From the NCBI RefSeq assembly GCF_030053425.1, contig NZ_JASGBI010000001.1, positions 3,356,001 to 3,420,000 on the forward strand: a DNA stretch of 64,000 bases, given 5' to 3'. Position 1 is the first letter of the stretch. The number at the start of each line of letters is the position of its first letter. The notes under the pieces were generated by a model. That model was not told the origin of the DNA and made no database searches. It saw only the letters and a list, made by a program, of their open reading frames with translations. The translations under genes and the position numbers were made by a program. Below, piece after piece: positions 36,740-45,706 of this stretch. Source of the DNA: Lysobacter stagni. Lineage in GTDB: Bacteria > Pseudomonadota > Gammaproteobacteria > Xanthomonadales > Xanthomonadaceae.

Positions 36740-38069
36740 CGCAGATTCACGCTTCCCGCTCGCATCGCGGGCGTTGCGCGGAGCCATGCCCGCTGCGCGC
36801 GCCGGCACGACGGTCGCGGTCCGGGGCAACGCCGCCGCGCCCACCCGCGTGGTCGCCGCGCGCGCACCGCGCAACTGGGCGCTGTACCTGTTCCTCATCC
36901 TGCTGCCGCTGCAGAACATCACCGCCGGCTACCTGCCCAACATCGGCGGGGGTTTCAATTTCCTCAACGTGATGTTCCTGGTCTCGCTGTTCACGGCGAT
37001 GGCGCAGGGCGGCAAGCTGGCGCCCGGCGAAGGCGTGAACACGTGGGTGGGGCTCTACGCGGGCTACATGCTGCTGTCGATGCTGATCGGCTTCCACTTC
37101 GTCGACGACCCCACCAACCACTTCAACCAGCTCAAGGACCACCTGGTCGGCCTGTTCGTGGTGTACGTGGTGCAGATGAGCGTGCGCGACTGGCAGGGCG
37201 TCCGACTGGTCGTGCTGGCAACGCTGGTGCCGCTTCCGTACATCGCCAAGGTGGTGTGGAACCAGCACTACAGCGTCGCCAGCACGCATTACTCCGACGA
37301 CCTGCGCATCAGCGGCACGTTCGCCCTGCTCGGCGCAAACGAGTTCGCCGCGTTCTGCGTCACGGTCGCAGTGGTGCTGTTCGCGATGCTGCTGGCGTGC
37401 CGGCTGTCGCGCTTCTGGCGGCTGATGCTGATCGGCGGCATCGCCTGCATGGTGCTGGGCGTGCTCTATGCGTACTCGCGCACGGCCTACATCAGTCTGA
37501 TCCTGGGCCTGGTCACGGTGGTGCTGGTGTGGCGCGGGCGACTGAAGCTGATCCTTCCGCTGATGCTGGCCGTGATCGTGCTGCCGGCCGTGCTGCCCAA
37601 GTCGGTGGTGGAGCGCTTCGACAGCACGACCGTGGAGGAAGGCAAGCGCGACGAGAGCACGGAGCTGCGCATCGAGTACTGGAAGATCGCCTGGTCCAAC
37701 TTCCTGCGCAATCCGATCGTCGGTACGGGGTACCACACCTTCCACCACCGCGAGATCAATCCCTACGGTCGCGACACCCACAACCTCTACATCCGCATGC
37801 TCAGCGAAGGCGGCATCCTCGGCGCGATCGTGCTGGTGGGCATCCTGCTGTCGGTGCTGCGCACCGCGATGCGGCAGGTGGCGCATTCGCGTTCCGGCAC
37901 CTGGGCATACGCCCTCGCGCTCGGGCTGATGGGCGCATGGGTGTCGATGATCATCAGCAACCTGTTCGGCGACCGTTTTACGTATTACCCGGTAGTCGCC
38001 TACTTCTGGGCCTATGTCGCCCTGGTGGCGAAATCCCGCCACCTGCCGCCCGAGGAGATGGGCCGATGA
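36720..38069 (+). CDS. O-antigen ligase / Wzy-type polymerase
   Basis: A 449-residue membrane protein with about ten hydrophobic helices after an Ala/Arg-rich N-terminal tail of about 50 residues. The Wzy_C/WaaL core has YAYSRTAYISLILGLVTVV, a large periplasmic loop (about 300-360) with ELRIEYWKIAWSNFLRNPIV, GTGYHTFHHREINP and DTHNLYIRMLSEGGILG. It is the best candidate for repeat-unit polymerase of the exopolysaccharide. GGGAGAGGG precedes the ATG. Confidence 0.9.
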   Translation: MPGARPDADSRFPLASRALRGAMPAARAGTTVAVRGNAAAPTRVVAARAPRNWALYLFLILLPLQNITAGYLPNIGGGFNFLNVMFLVSLFTAMAQGGKLAPGEGVNTWVGLYAGYMLLSMLIGFHFVDDPTNHFNQLKDHLVGLFVVYVVQMSVRDWQGVRLVVLATLVPLPYIAKVVWNQHYSVASTHYSDDLRISGTFALLGANEFAAFCVTVAVVLFAMLLACRLSRFWRLMLIGGIACMVLGVLYAYSRTAYISLILGLVTVVLVWRGRLKLILPLMLAVIVLPAVLPKSVVERFDSTTVEEGKRDESTELRIEYWKIAWSNFLRNPIVGTGYHTFHHREINPYGRDTHNLYIRMLSEGGILGAIVLVGILLSVLRTAMRQVAHSRSGTWAYALALGLMGAWVSMIISNLFGDRFTYYPVVAYFWAYVALVAKSRHLPPEEMGR

Positions 38070-39100
38070 CCGCCGAACTGCGCGCCTGGCTGCGCTATCT
38101 CGTGGCACTGGGCACCCATTACAGCGGTGCGGACTGGGCCTACCGCAAGCTCAGTGGCGCGGGGCTGGTGATCCTGATGCTGCACCGCCTGCGCGACGAA
38201 CCCGATCCCTACCCGCTCAGTCTCTCGCGCGGGCAACTGCGCCAGATGATCGCCTGGTTGCGCGGGCGCGAGGCGCTGGTCGGGCTGGACGATGGTCTGC
38301 GCGGGTTGTCGCCCGGCGCTGACCAGCGCGTGTCCTACGCACTCACCTTCGACGACGGCTATCGCGACAACCTCGGCCTGATCGATGCGCAGCTCGGCGA
38401 GGTTCCGGCGGTGGTGTACGTCGCCACCGGACACGTGGGCGGCGAGCCGATCTGGGCGTACCGGCTGGCGCACGCGGTGGAATCTCGCAGCCGGGATGCG
38501 CTCGACCTGGGTGGACTGGGGCTGGGCCATTTCGATCTCGCCCTGGCCGACGACCGCCATCGTCTGTACACGCTGCTGCCGCCGCGCCTGAAGAAGCTGG
38601 AGCCAGCGGAACTGGAAGCGTGGATCGATCACGTCTGCGAGCAGACGCGTCCGCGCCCGCTGCCGCACGATCACCGCGAAATGCTGGAATGGGGCGAGGT
38701 GCGGCGCCTGGCCGCCAACGGCATCGAGATCGGCGGCCACACGTGCAGCCACGCCATCCTCAGTCGCCTGGACGAAGCATCCGCGAGCGAGGAGATCGGC
38801 CTGTCGCGCGCGAGCATCGCCGCCGAACTGGGCGCGCCACCGCGTCACTTCGCCTATCCCAACGGCGGTGCGACCGATTTCGGCGAACGCGACGTGCGCC
38901 TGGTGCGCGAAGCCGGTTTCGAAACCGCCACCACGTCGATCGAGGGCGTGAACCGCCCCGGCGCCGATCCGTACCGCCTGCTGCGCTTCAACGTGCACGA
39001 AGACCGCTTCCGCGCGCCTTCCGGGCGGTTGTCCAAAGCCTTGTTCTTCAGCGAGACCAGCGGCCTGCTCGGCTGGCTTCGCAGCCTTCGGATGGCCTGA
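38066..39100 (+). CDS. Polysaccharide deacetylase (NodB homology, carbohydrate esterase 4)
   Basis: A 344-residue protein. The NodB core has LTFDDGYRDN (catalytic Asp and metal Asp), the metal-binding GGHTCSHAIL and the later FAYPNGG. An insert of about 80 residues between the first two motifs (LGLGHFDLALADDRHRLY...) is unusual in length. No signal peptide is evident, so it may act on lipid-linked sugars in the cytoplasm or be membrane-associated. ATGA overlap with the ligase gene. Second of two deacetylases follows 2 bases later. Confidence 0.9.
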   Translation: MTAELRAWLRYLVALGTHYSGADWAYRKLSGAGLVILMLHRLRDEPDPYPLSLSRGQLRQMIAWLRGREALVGLDDGLRGLSPGADQRVSYALTFDDGYRDNLGLIDAQLGEVPAVVYVATGHVGGEPIWAYRLAHAVESRSRDALDLGGLGLGHFDLALADDRHRLYTLLPPRLKKLEPAELEAWIDHVCEQTRPRPLPHDHREMLEWGEVRRLAANGIEIGGHTCSHAILSRLDEASASEEIGLSRASIAAELGAPPRHFAYPNGGATDFGERDVRLVREAGFETATTSIEGVNRPGADPYRLLRFNVHEDRFRAPSGRLSKALFFSETSGLLGWLRSLRMA

Positions 39101-39102
39101 CC

Positions 39103-39867
39103 ATGCTGCCGATCCTGATGTACCACGGCCTGCACCGCGATGCCGCTTCACGCGGGCGCTTCGATGCCGTCTACAGCGTGCATCCGGAGATGTTCGCGCG
39201 GCAACTGGACTGGCTGGTCGAACACCGCCAACGCAGCGTCCTGCTGGACGAGGCGATGGCGGGCGCGCACCACGTCGACGAACGCCACGTCATCATCAGC
39301 TTCGACGACGGCGACGTGTCCAACGTCGACGTCGCGCTGCCGCTGCTGGCCGAACGCGGGCTGCGCGCGGAGTTCTTCATCACCACCGACTTCATCGGCC
39401 AGCTGGGCATGCTCGCACCGGACGACATCCGCCGCCTCGCGGCGGCCGGCATGGGCATCGGTTCGCACGGACGCACCCATGCCTTCCTGCAGGACCTGCA
39501 CACCGCCGCGCTGATGGCCGAGCTGGACGACAGCCGCGCGCGCCTGCAGGCGATCTGCGGACGCCCCGTCGACGCGCTCGCATTGCCCGGTGGCCGCGGC
39601 GGCGAACGCGAACTGCTGGCCGCGCAGCGCCTGGGCTATCGCCACCTGCTGGGCTCCGTGCCCGGCCCCAACCGGCGCCCGCGACGCGATGCCTTCCTGC
39701 AACGGTTGCCGATCACGCGAACCCTGACGCTCGACGATTTCGCCGCGCTGGTGCAATGGCGTGGCCTTCCGCCACGCTGGATGAAAGCGCGCCATGCCGC
39801 GCTGCAGATGCCCAAGCGCATGCTGGGCAACGACGGCTACCAGCGCCTGCGCGAGCGCCTGCTATGA
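39103..39867 (+). CDS. Polysaccharide deacetylase, short form
   Basis: A 254-residue NodB-type protein: ILMYHGLHRDAA at the start, IISFDDGDVSNVDVALPLLAERG (first catalytic block), FITTDFIG, GIGSHGRTHAFLQ (metal-binding His pair) and ALPGGRGGERELLAAQRLGY. It has no signal peptide. It is distinct in sequence from the preceding deacetylase, so it is not a simple duplicate. It overlaps the next transferase by ATGA. Confidence 0.9.
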   Translation: MLPILMYHGLHRDAASRGRFDAVYSVHPEMFARQLDWLVEHRQRSVLLDEAMAGAHHVDERHVIISFDDGDVSNVDVALPLLAERGLRAEFFITTDFIGQLGMLAPDDIRRLAAAGMGIGSHGRTHAFLQDLHTAALMAELDDSRARLQAICGRPVDALALPGGRGGERELLAAQRLGYRHLLGSVPGPNRRPRRDAFLQRLPITRTLTLDDFAALVQWRGLPPRWMKARHAALQMPKRMLGNDGYQRLRERLL

Positions 39868-40988
39868 CTGCGGAAGTCGTCTTCTGGTTCTGCATCGCGC
39901 TGGTCGCATACGCCTACGCGGGCTACCCGTTGCTGGTGGCCGCGCTGGCGCGCCGTTACGGACAGGTCCCGCACGAAGCCGACACCGGCGCCGCACTCAC
40001 CGTGGTGATCGCGGCCTTCGACGAGGAGGCCCGCATCGCCGCACGCGTGCGCGATGTTCTCGACCAGGACTACCCCATCGATCGCCTGCAGGTGCTGGTG
40101 GTCAGCGACGGTAGCCGCGACGGCACCGCACAGGCCGCGGCCATCGACGACGAACGCGTGCGCGTGCTGGCCCTGCCCGTCAACGTCGGCAAGGCCATGG
40201 CGATCAACGCCGCGATGCGCCACGTCGACACCGCACTGGTGGCGTTCACCGACGTACGCCAGCGCTTCGCGCCCGGCACGTTGCGTTCGCTGGTCGCACC
40301 GTTCGCCGATCCGTCGGTGGGCTCGGTCAGCGGCGAGCTGGTGATTGGCGCGGCGACGGGCAGCAGTGAGGGCGTGGGCCTGTACTGGCGCATGGAGAAA
40401 CGCCTGCGCGCGGACGAGGCGCGGCTGGGCTGGCTGCACGGCGTGAGCGGTTCCATCCACGCCATGCGCAGCGCGTTTTTCCGGCCGATGCCACCCGGCA
40501 CGGTGCTCGACGACATGTGGATGCCATTGCAGTCGGTGTTCTCCGGGCACCAGGTGTGGATGGCGCGCGAGGCCATTGCGATCGACCGCGCCAGCGCCAG
40601 CATCGACGAGGAATTCCAGCGCAAGCTGCGAACGCTGGCCGGCAACTGGCAACTCATCGCCCGCATGCCGGCGCTGCTGAACCCGCTGCGCAACCCGGCG
40701 TTCTTCGCGTGGTTCTCGCACAAGTTCCTGCGCTTGCTGGTGCCCTGGGCGCTGCTGGTCGCACTGGCGGCCTCGGCCTTCGCCGATGGCGCGCTGTACC
40801 GGCTCCTGTTCTTCGCACAACTGCTGGCCTACGGCGGTGCACTGGCCGGGCTGGCGCTGCCACGGGTGGCCGCACGCATGCCACTGCTGCCGGCCGCCAG
40901 CAGTTTCGTCATATTGAACTTCGCGGCGCTGCTGTCGCTTCCCGCCTCGCTGGCGATGGATCCCTCGCGTCTGTGGAAGAAGCACTGA
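39864..40988 (+). CDS. Membrane glycosyltransferase family 2
   Basis: A 374-residue GT-A processive-type transferase. It has an N-terminal helix (about 4-28) and the GT2 domain (about 40-270: VVIAAFDEEARIAARV, VVSDGSRDGTA, NVGKAMAINAAMRHV, a DVR variant of the DxD in AFTDVRQRF, and a late DDMWMPLQ). Three helices close the protein (about 290-365). The layout is that of EpsH/hyaluronan-synthase relatives found in XrtA operons. Confidence 0.9.
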   Translation: MTAEVVFWFCIALVAYAYAGYPLLVAALARRYGQVPHEADTGAALTVVIAAFDEEARIAARVRDVLDQDYPIDRLQVLVVSDGSRDGTAQAAAIDDERVRVLALPVNVGKAMAINAAMRHVDTALVAFTDVRQRFAPGTLRSLVAPFADPSVGSVSGELVIGAATGSSEGVGLYWRMEKRLRADEARLGWLHGVSGSIHAMRSAFFRPMPPGTVLDDMWMPLQSVFSGHQVWMAREAIAIDRASASIDEEFQRKLRTLAGNWQLIARMPALLNPLRNPAFFAWFSHKFLRLLVPWALLVALAASAFADGALYRLLFFAQLLAYGGALAGLALPRVAARMPLLPAASSFVILNFAALLSLPASLAMDPSRLWKKH

Positions 40989-42226
40989 TGGCGCGCATCC
41001 TCGCGCTCACCAGCCGCCTGCCCTTCCCGCCCCGCGAAGGCCACCAGCTGCGTGCATGGCACCTGCTGCGCGCACTCGCCTCCCGGCACGAGGTGACGCT
41101 GCTGAGTTTCCAGCGCCGCGACGACCTGAGCCACGAAGCCGGCCCGCTCCACGAAGCGATGCATCGCGTGGAGACATTCCCGATCGACTGCGAACACAGC
41201 CACGCCGCGCTCATCGGCGCACTGTTGCGCGGCACGCTGACGCGCACGCCGTTCCTGGCGGCGAAGTACGACAGCCGCCGCCTGCGCGCACGACTGACCG
41301 AACTCGCCTGCGATGCCGACCTGGTCCACTTCGACATGCTGCCCTTGATGGCGCATGCCGACTGCGTACCGGCCGGCGTGCCCGTCACGTTCAACGCACA
41401 CAATGTCGAGCATGCGTTGCTGGCGCGACGCGCGCAGATCGAAACGCGACCGCTGCACCGCGCGTTCCTGTCCACGCAGGTGTCGCGCCTGCAGGCGTTC
41501 GAACGCCAGGCCTGCCAGCGTGCCGACGCGGTGCTGGCCTGTTCGGAGATCGACGCGCAGGCGTTGCGTGAACTTGCGCCCGAACGCCCCGTGCACGTCA
41601 TCGCCAACGGAGTGGACCTCGATGGCAACCGCCCCGCGACGCAATCGCCGGACCCGGACCGGCTGGTCTTCGTCGGGCAGATGGGCTGGTTTCCGAACCG
41701 CGATGGCGTGGAATGGTTCCTGCGCGAGGTGTTCCCGCGCATCCTCGCGCAACGCCCGCGCACGCGCTTCGAGCTGGTCGGCAAGGCCGACGGCTTCAGC
41801 GTGCCCGGGAACGTCGCCGCGCAGGTCACGCTGGCCGGCTTCGTGGACGACCTGCGCCCGCATGTGCACGAGGCCTCCGTCTACGTCGTCCCCCTGCGTG
41901 CCGGCAGTGGCACCCGCCTGAAAGTGCTGGAAGCGATGGCGCTGGGCAAGGCCATCGTGACCACGCAGGTGGGCAGCGAAGGCATCGCCCTGCGCCATGG
42001 CGACAGCGCCGTGTTCGCCGACGATGCGGAGTCCTTCGCGCAGGCGACGCTGGCCCTGCTCGATTCGCCCGAACGTATCGTCCGGATGGGTGAAGCCGCG
42101 CGGCGCCTGGCGCAGGCCGAGTACGGCTGGGACGCGATCGGCGCGAAGCTTCTGCGTTGCTATGAGCCATTGATCGGCGCCCGCACGCGCGATGCCGCGG
42201 CCGCCACCGGGCTGGTGTCAGCCTAG
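40988..42226 (+). CDS. Glycosyltransferase family 4, exosortase-A-operon type
   Basis: A 412-residue GT-B enzyme beginning ILALTSRLPFPPREGHQLRAWHLLR, which resembles the TIGR03087 sugar transferases associated with PEP-CTERM/EpsH1 operons (recognition by eye). Donor-domain parts are LVFVGQMGWFPNRDGVEWFL, FELVGKADG and PLRAGSGTRLKVLEAMALGKAIV. It is the last gene of the operon. Its stop shares the CTAG at 42223-42226 with the stop of the opposing YdcF-like gene. Confidence 0.88.
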   Translation: MARILALTSRLPFPPREGHQLRAWHLLRALASRHEVTLLSFQRRDDLSHEAGPLHEAMHRVETFPIDCEHSHAALIGALLRGTLTRTPFLAAKYDSRRLRARLTELACDADLVHFDMLPLMAHADCVPAGVPVTFNAHNVEHALLARRAQIETRPLHRAFLSTQVSRLQAFERQACQRADAVLACSEIDAQALRELAPERPVHVIANGVDLDGNRPATQSPDPDRLVFVGQMGWFPNRDGVEWFLREVFPRILAQRPRTRFELVGKADGFSVPGNVAAQVTLAGFVDDLRPHVHEASVYVVPLRAGSGTRLKVLEAMALGKAIVTTQVGSEGIALRHGDSAVFADDAESFAQATLALLDSPERIVRMGEAARRLAQAEYGWDAIGAKLLRCYEPLIGARTRDAAAATGLVSA

Positions 42227-42966
42227 TCGGTGCGACGCGCGCGCCAGCGATAGCTGAGCGTTCCGGCGGTTTCGTACAACGCCAGCCGCGTTTTCTGCAT
42301 CGCCGACAGTTGCGGCAGGAAGTAGCCGACGCTGCCCGGCGCGACATACGCCGAGTCGCTCGCCCACCCGCACGCCTGGAAGCCCGTCGCACGGAAGGCC
42401 AGCAGTGCGCGCGGAAGGTGCGTGGCCGAACTCACCACGCGAACGCGCGCCGGAAGCGTGTCGTGCAGTGCAGCCGCGCTCTCCCAGGTGTTCGTCGATG
42501 CGGTTTCCGTGCGCAGGTCCGCTGCCGGCACGCCCCAGTCCTGCGCGAGCCGCGCCAGCACGGTGGCTTCCTTGATGACGAACGGCCCGCCGCCCGCGAT
42601 CACCATCGGCGCGGGATGGCGACGCCACAGCTCCACGCCGCCGCGCAGGCGCCGCCAACTGGCCGGCGTCAGCGCGATGTAGTCGTCGGTGGCGCGGGGT
42701 TCGTCCTCCAGCCCGCCCGCGAGTACCACGATGGGCGCATCGGCATCCGCGCCCGTACCGGCGCTGCATCGCGATGCGGCAGGCACCTGCCCTTCGACCC
42801 AGCGGATCAGTGCGTTCGCGCCCAGCGGCGTGCAGAGCACCAGGATGGCGATGCCCAGCGTGGCGAGCACCGCGCGCCATGCGGTTCCGGCGCGCCGCCA
42901 TGCAAGCCACACGATGGCCAGCCACAACAGGCCCCAGGTCATCGGCGAGAGCAGGAGGTGGTGCAT
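42223..42966 (-). CDS. YdcF/SanA/ElyC family envelope protein (DUF218)
   Basis: A 247-residue protein with two N-terminal helices (about 8-24 and 30-50) and a DUF218 domain: PIVVLAGGLEDEPRA, PMVIAGGGPF, TETASTNTWESAA and VVSSATHLPRALLAFRATGF. ElyC-type proteins act in undecaprenyl-phosphate carrier metabolism and envelope integrity (family knowledge). That would suit a locus making lipid-linked glycan. It runs opposite to its neighbours. Confidence 0.88.
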   Translation of the reverse strand: MHHLLLSPMTWGLLWLAIVWLAWRRAGTAWRAVLATLGIAILVLCTPLGANALIRWVEGQVPAASRCSAGTGADADAPIVVLAGGLEDEPRATDDYIALTPASWRRLRGGVELWRRHPAPMVIAGGGPFVIKEATVLARLAQDWGVPAADLRTETASTNTWESAAALHDTLPARVRVVSSATHLPRALLAFRATGFQACGWASDSAYVAPGSVGYFLPQLSAMQKTRLALYETAGTLSYRWRARRTD

Positions 42967-43086
42967 GGCCGGCGCAGTCTTGCATGAACGGGCCGTTCCG
43001 CACCACAAGGCCGGCGCGCAGCGCGCAACGCGTTCTTCACGGTATCGGGCACGCGCGCCCGCTCCCTCCCCCGTCCGGGAATCGCC

Positions 43087-44940
43087 ATGTCCGCCCATCC
43101 GCGCCTTCGCCCCGTCCTCTTCGCGTTGCTGTCCTGGTGCGTGCTTGCGCCCGCGGCGCTGTCGGCATCCTCCGACGCATCGGCCACCACGTACTACGTG
43201 CGCACCGACGGTGGCAACGACGAGCAGTGCAACGGCCGCGCCGATGCGCCCTATCCGGGCAGCGGCAGCAAGCTCGACTGCGCCTGGTCGCACCCCAACT
43301 ACGCACTGCCCGCCAACGACCGCCCGCGCATCGATGGCGGAGACACGCTGATCATCGGGCCGGGCGAATACATGATCGGCTGGGGTTCGCCGGGTCTGTC
43401 GCAGAACAGCCTGCGCTGCGACCGCAGCTCACTCTACGACTGTTACCTAGGCTCACCGCCCAGCGGCAAGGCCGACGCGCGCACACGCATCCTCGGCGCC
43501 GGCCACGACAGCGGCTGCAAGGCGCCGCCGAAACTGTGGGGCACCGAACGCTCCGAACTCGTGCTCAACCTGCAGGATGCCGACCATGTCGAAGTCGGTT
43601 GCCTGGAGATCACCGACGAGAGCGACTGCGTCGAATTCCACGCGGACGACAACGTGCGCTGCGAACGCGACAGCGCACCGTTCGGGCAATGGGCGTCCAT
43701 CGGCATCGGCGCGAAGAACTCGAAGGACGTGTGGCTGCACGATCTCAACGTCCACGGCCTGTCCGGGCGCGGCATCATGGCCGGCGGCCTGACCGACTGG
43801 ACCATCGAACGGGTGCGCATCGCCAACAACGGCTGGGCCGGATGGGACGGCGACGTGGGCGAAGGCGAGAGTTCCAACGAAGGCGACATCGTCTTCCGCA
43901 ACGTGGAAATCGCGTGGAACGGCTGCGCCGAACGCTGGCAGACCGGCGAGCCCTACGCCTGCTGGGCGCAGGAAGAAGGCGGCTACGGCGACGGCCTTGG
44001 CACCGGCAAGACCAACGGCCGCTGGCTGGTGGAGGATTCGCGCATCCACCACAACACCTCCGATGGACTGGACCTGCTCTACACCGACGAATCGAAGACC
44101 GCCACCGTGGTCGTCCGCCGCGTCTACGCCGCCGCCAACGCAGGCAACCAGGTCAAGACAGCGGGCAACGCGCTGATCGAGAACTCGGTGATCGTGGGCC
44201 AGTGCGCGTACTTCCACGGCAAGTTCGACATGAGCGACGGCGACATGTGCCGCGCCTACGGCAACGCGCTCTCCGTGGGCGTGGGACCGAAGCAGACCGC
44301 GACGATCCGCCACAACACCATCACCGGCGAAGGCGACTGCCTCATCCTCACCGCCGGCGGCAACGCGACTTCGCGCGTTGACATCCTCAACAACGCGCTG
44401 ATCGGGCAGACGGACGTCACCGCCAGCGATGGCGACCGTCGCAGCTGCGGCCACTATGCCGATGAAAGCGAAGCGGTCGTCACCTTCGCCGGCAACGCCT
44501 TCTGGAACGTGAAGGACGACCAGTGTCCGCCCGGCAACGTGTGCGGACGCAATCCCCAGATCGCACACATCGATCTGGCCGATTTCGATCCCGAGCCCAA
44601 GCCCGGCAGCCCGCTCATCGACCAGGCGCGCCAGCCGACCAGCGTCACCTCCGACTTCCACCGCCACGCGCGGCCCATGGGAGCGGCGGCGGACATCGGA
44701 GCGATCGAGTATCAGGGCGCGAAGACGGCATCGCCCGCCGCGACGCCATCGTCCGACGCCGCGCAACCGGTGACGTCCGGAACCGCTCCAGCCACACCGC
44801 ACGAGGCATCGAGCGCGCTCGCACCGGAACGCTCTTCCGCCTGGATGATCGGCTCGCTCGCCGTCGCATCGCTCCTCACCGCTGGCCTGGCCGCCGCGGT
44901 GCGGAAGCAGCGTGCGCGCCGGCTCGAAGCAAAGGCGTGA
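43087..44940 (+). CDS. Secreted right-handed beta-helix protein with PEP-CTERM-like tail
   Basis: A 617-residue exported protein with a signal peptide at 1-27. The middle (about 110-540) is a parallel beta-helix with repeated short strands (VEVGCLEITDESDCVEF, IVFRNVEIAWNGCA, WLVEDSRIHHNTSDGLDLL, ATIRHNTITGEGDC) and many cysteines, as in polysaccharide lyases or epimerases. A Thr/Pro/Ala-rich spacer (about 545-578) leads to a tripartite C-terminus: PERSSAW (580-586), a hydrophobic helix (587-605) and RKQRARR (606-612). That layout matches exosortase sorting signals with PER in place of PEP. No catalytic residues are assigned; modifying the exopolysaccharide is inferred. Confidence 0.85.
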   Translation: MSAHPRLRPVLFALLSWCVLAPAALSASSDASATTYYVRTDGGNDEQCNGRADAPYPGSGSKLDCAWSHPNYALPANDRPRIDGGDTLIIGPGEYMIGWGSPGLSQNSLRCDRSSLYDCYLGSPPSGKADARTRILGAGHDSGCKAPPKLWGTERSELVLNLQDADHVEVGCLEITDESDCVEFHADDNVRCERDSAPFGQWASIGIGAKNSKDVWLHDLNVHGLSGRGIMAGGLTDWTIERVRIANNGWAGWDGDVGEGESSNEGDIVFRNVEIAWNGCAERWQTGEPYACWAQEEGGYGDGLGTGKTNGRWLVEDSRIHHNTSDGLDLLYTDESKTATVVVRRVYAAANAGNQVKTAGNALIENSVIVGQCAYFHGKFDMSDGDMCRAYGNALSVGVGPKQTATIRHNTITGEGDCLILTAGGNATSRVDILNNALIGQTDVTASDGDRRSCGHYADESEAVVTFAGNAFWNVKDDQCPPGNVCGRNPQIAHIDLADFDPEPKPGSPLIDQARQPTSVTSDFHRHARPMGAAADIGAIEYQGAKTASPAATPSSDAAQPVTSGTAPATPHEASSALAPERSSAWMIGSLAVASLLTAGLAAAVRKQRARRLEAKA

Positions 44941-45034
44941 TGACGCGGCGTTCCCGCTTGCCAGACACTCGCGCGATGCGTTAAATCCGTCCCATCGACG
45001 CGCATACCTGCGCATCCCCCACGACGGATTTCCC

Positions 45035-45550
45035 ATGCTGAAGATGCAGTCGCTTAATGCGACCGTGCTGGCGTTCGCACTGGCCTTTGCCGCACCCGCC
45101 GCCCATGCCGCCCCGGACGAAGCCGGCATCCGCGCGGTGATCGAATCGTTCCGCACGGCGATCATCCAGAAGGACCGGACGCGCTTCCTCGACCTGTTCG
45201 TCCAGAACGACGTTCCCTGGCAGAGCGTGCTGGAGGATCGCAGCCTGGCCCAGGTGCAGGCCAAACGACCGGAAGCCATCAAGGCCCGTTTCAAGTCGGG
45301 GAACAACCCGGTGGCCTTCATCGACGGCATCGTCGCCAGCAGCAACACGAGCGAGGAAACCTTCTCCAACGTCCGCATCGACTCCGACGGCGACGTGGCG
45401 ACGGTCACGTTCGACTACCGGTTCCTCTCCAACGGGCGCGCCACCAACTGGGGCAAGGAGTGCTGGCTGATGGTGAGGACGGAATCGGGATGGAAGATCA
45501 CATCGCTGGCTTACTCGGTGGTGCTGCCACCGGTGGCGAAGGCGGACTGA
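45035..45550 (+). CDS. NTF2-like (SnoaL/DUF4440-type) exported protein
   Basis: A 171-residue protein with a signal peptide at 1-24 (AAPAAHA). The NTF2 fold is suggested by IRAVIESFRTAIIQKDRTRFLDLF and the C-terminal strands ATVTFDYRFLSNGRATNWG, CWLMVRTESGWKITSLAYSV. The function is unknown; such proteins are often binding or accessory enzymes. It is convergent with the flippase across a hairpin-rich spacer. Confidence 0.75.
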   Translation: MLKMQSLNATVLAFALAFAAPAAHAAPDEAGIRAVIESFRTAIIQKDRTRFLDLFVQNDVPWQSVLEDRSLAQVQAKRPEAIKARFKSGNNPVAFIDGIVASSNTSEETFSNVRIDSDGDVATVTFDYRFLSNGRATNWGKECWLMVRTESGWKITSLAYSVVLPPVAKAD

Positions 45551-45556
45551 GCCCCG

Positions 45557-45688
45557 CCTCTCCCCTTGGGAGAGGTCGACGCGCAACGCGCGTCGGGAGA
45601 GGTGTACGCCCGCAGCGCATCGAAGCATGTCGCTTCGCCGTCCCCTCTTCCGCCCCTTCGGGGCACCTTCTCCCGCAAGGGGAGAAGG
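45557..45688. repeat. Hairpin cluster between converging genes
   Basis: Three perfect inverted repeats lie in the spacer: CCTCTCCC/GGGAGAGG (45557-45575), GACGCGC/GCGCGTC (45578-45594) and CCTTCTCCC/GGGAGAAGG (45666-45688). A GCCCC/GGGGC pair lies just before the third. No T tract follows, so it may be a xanthomonad intergenic palindrome family that also serves as a two-way terminator for the NTF2-like gene and the megasynthase operon. Confidence 0.7.
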
Positions 45689-45706
45689 AACAGCGGCTAA
45701 ACCCTT

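Noticed and set aside
43087..44940. Assigning the beta-helix protein as alginate-type epimerase or pectate lyase
   Set aside because: The fold is clear but I cannot point to the catalytic residues of either family.
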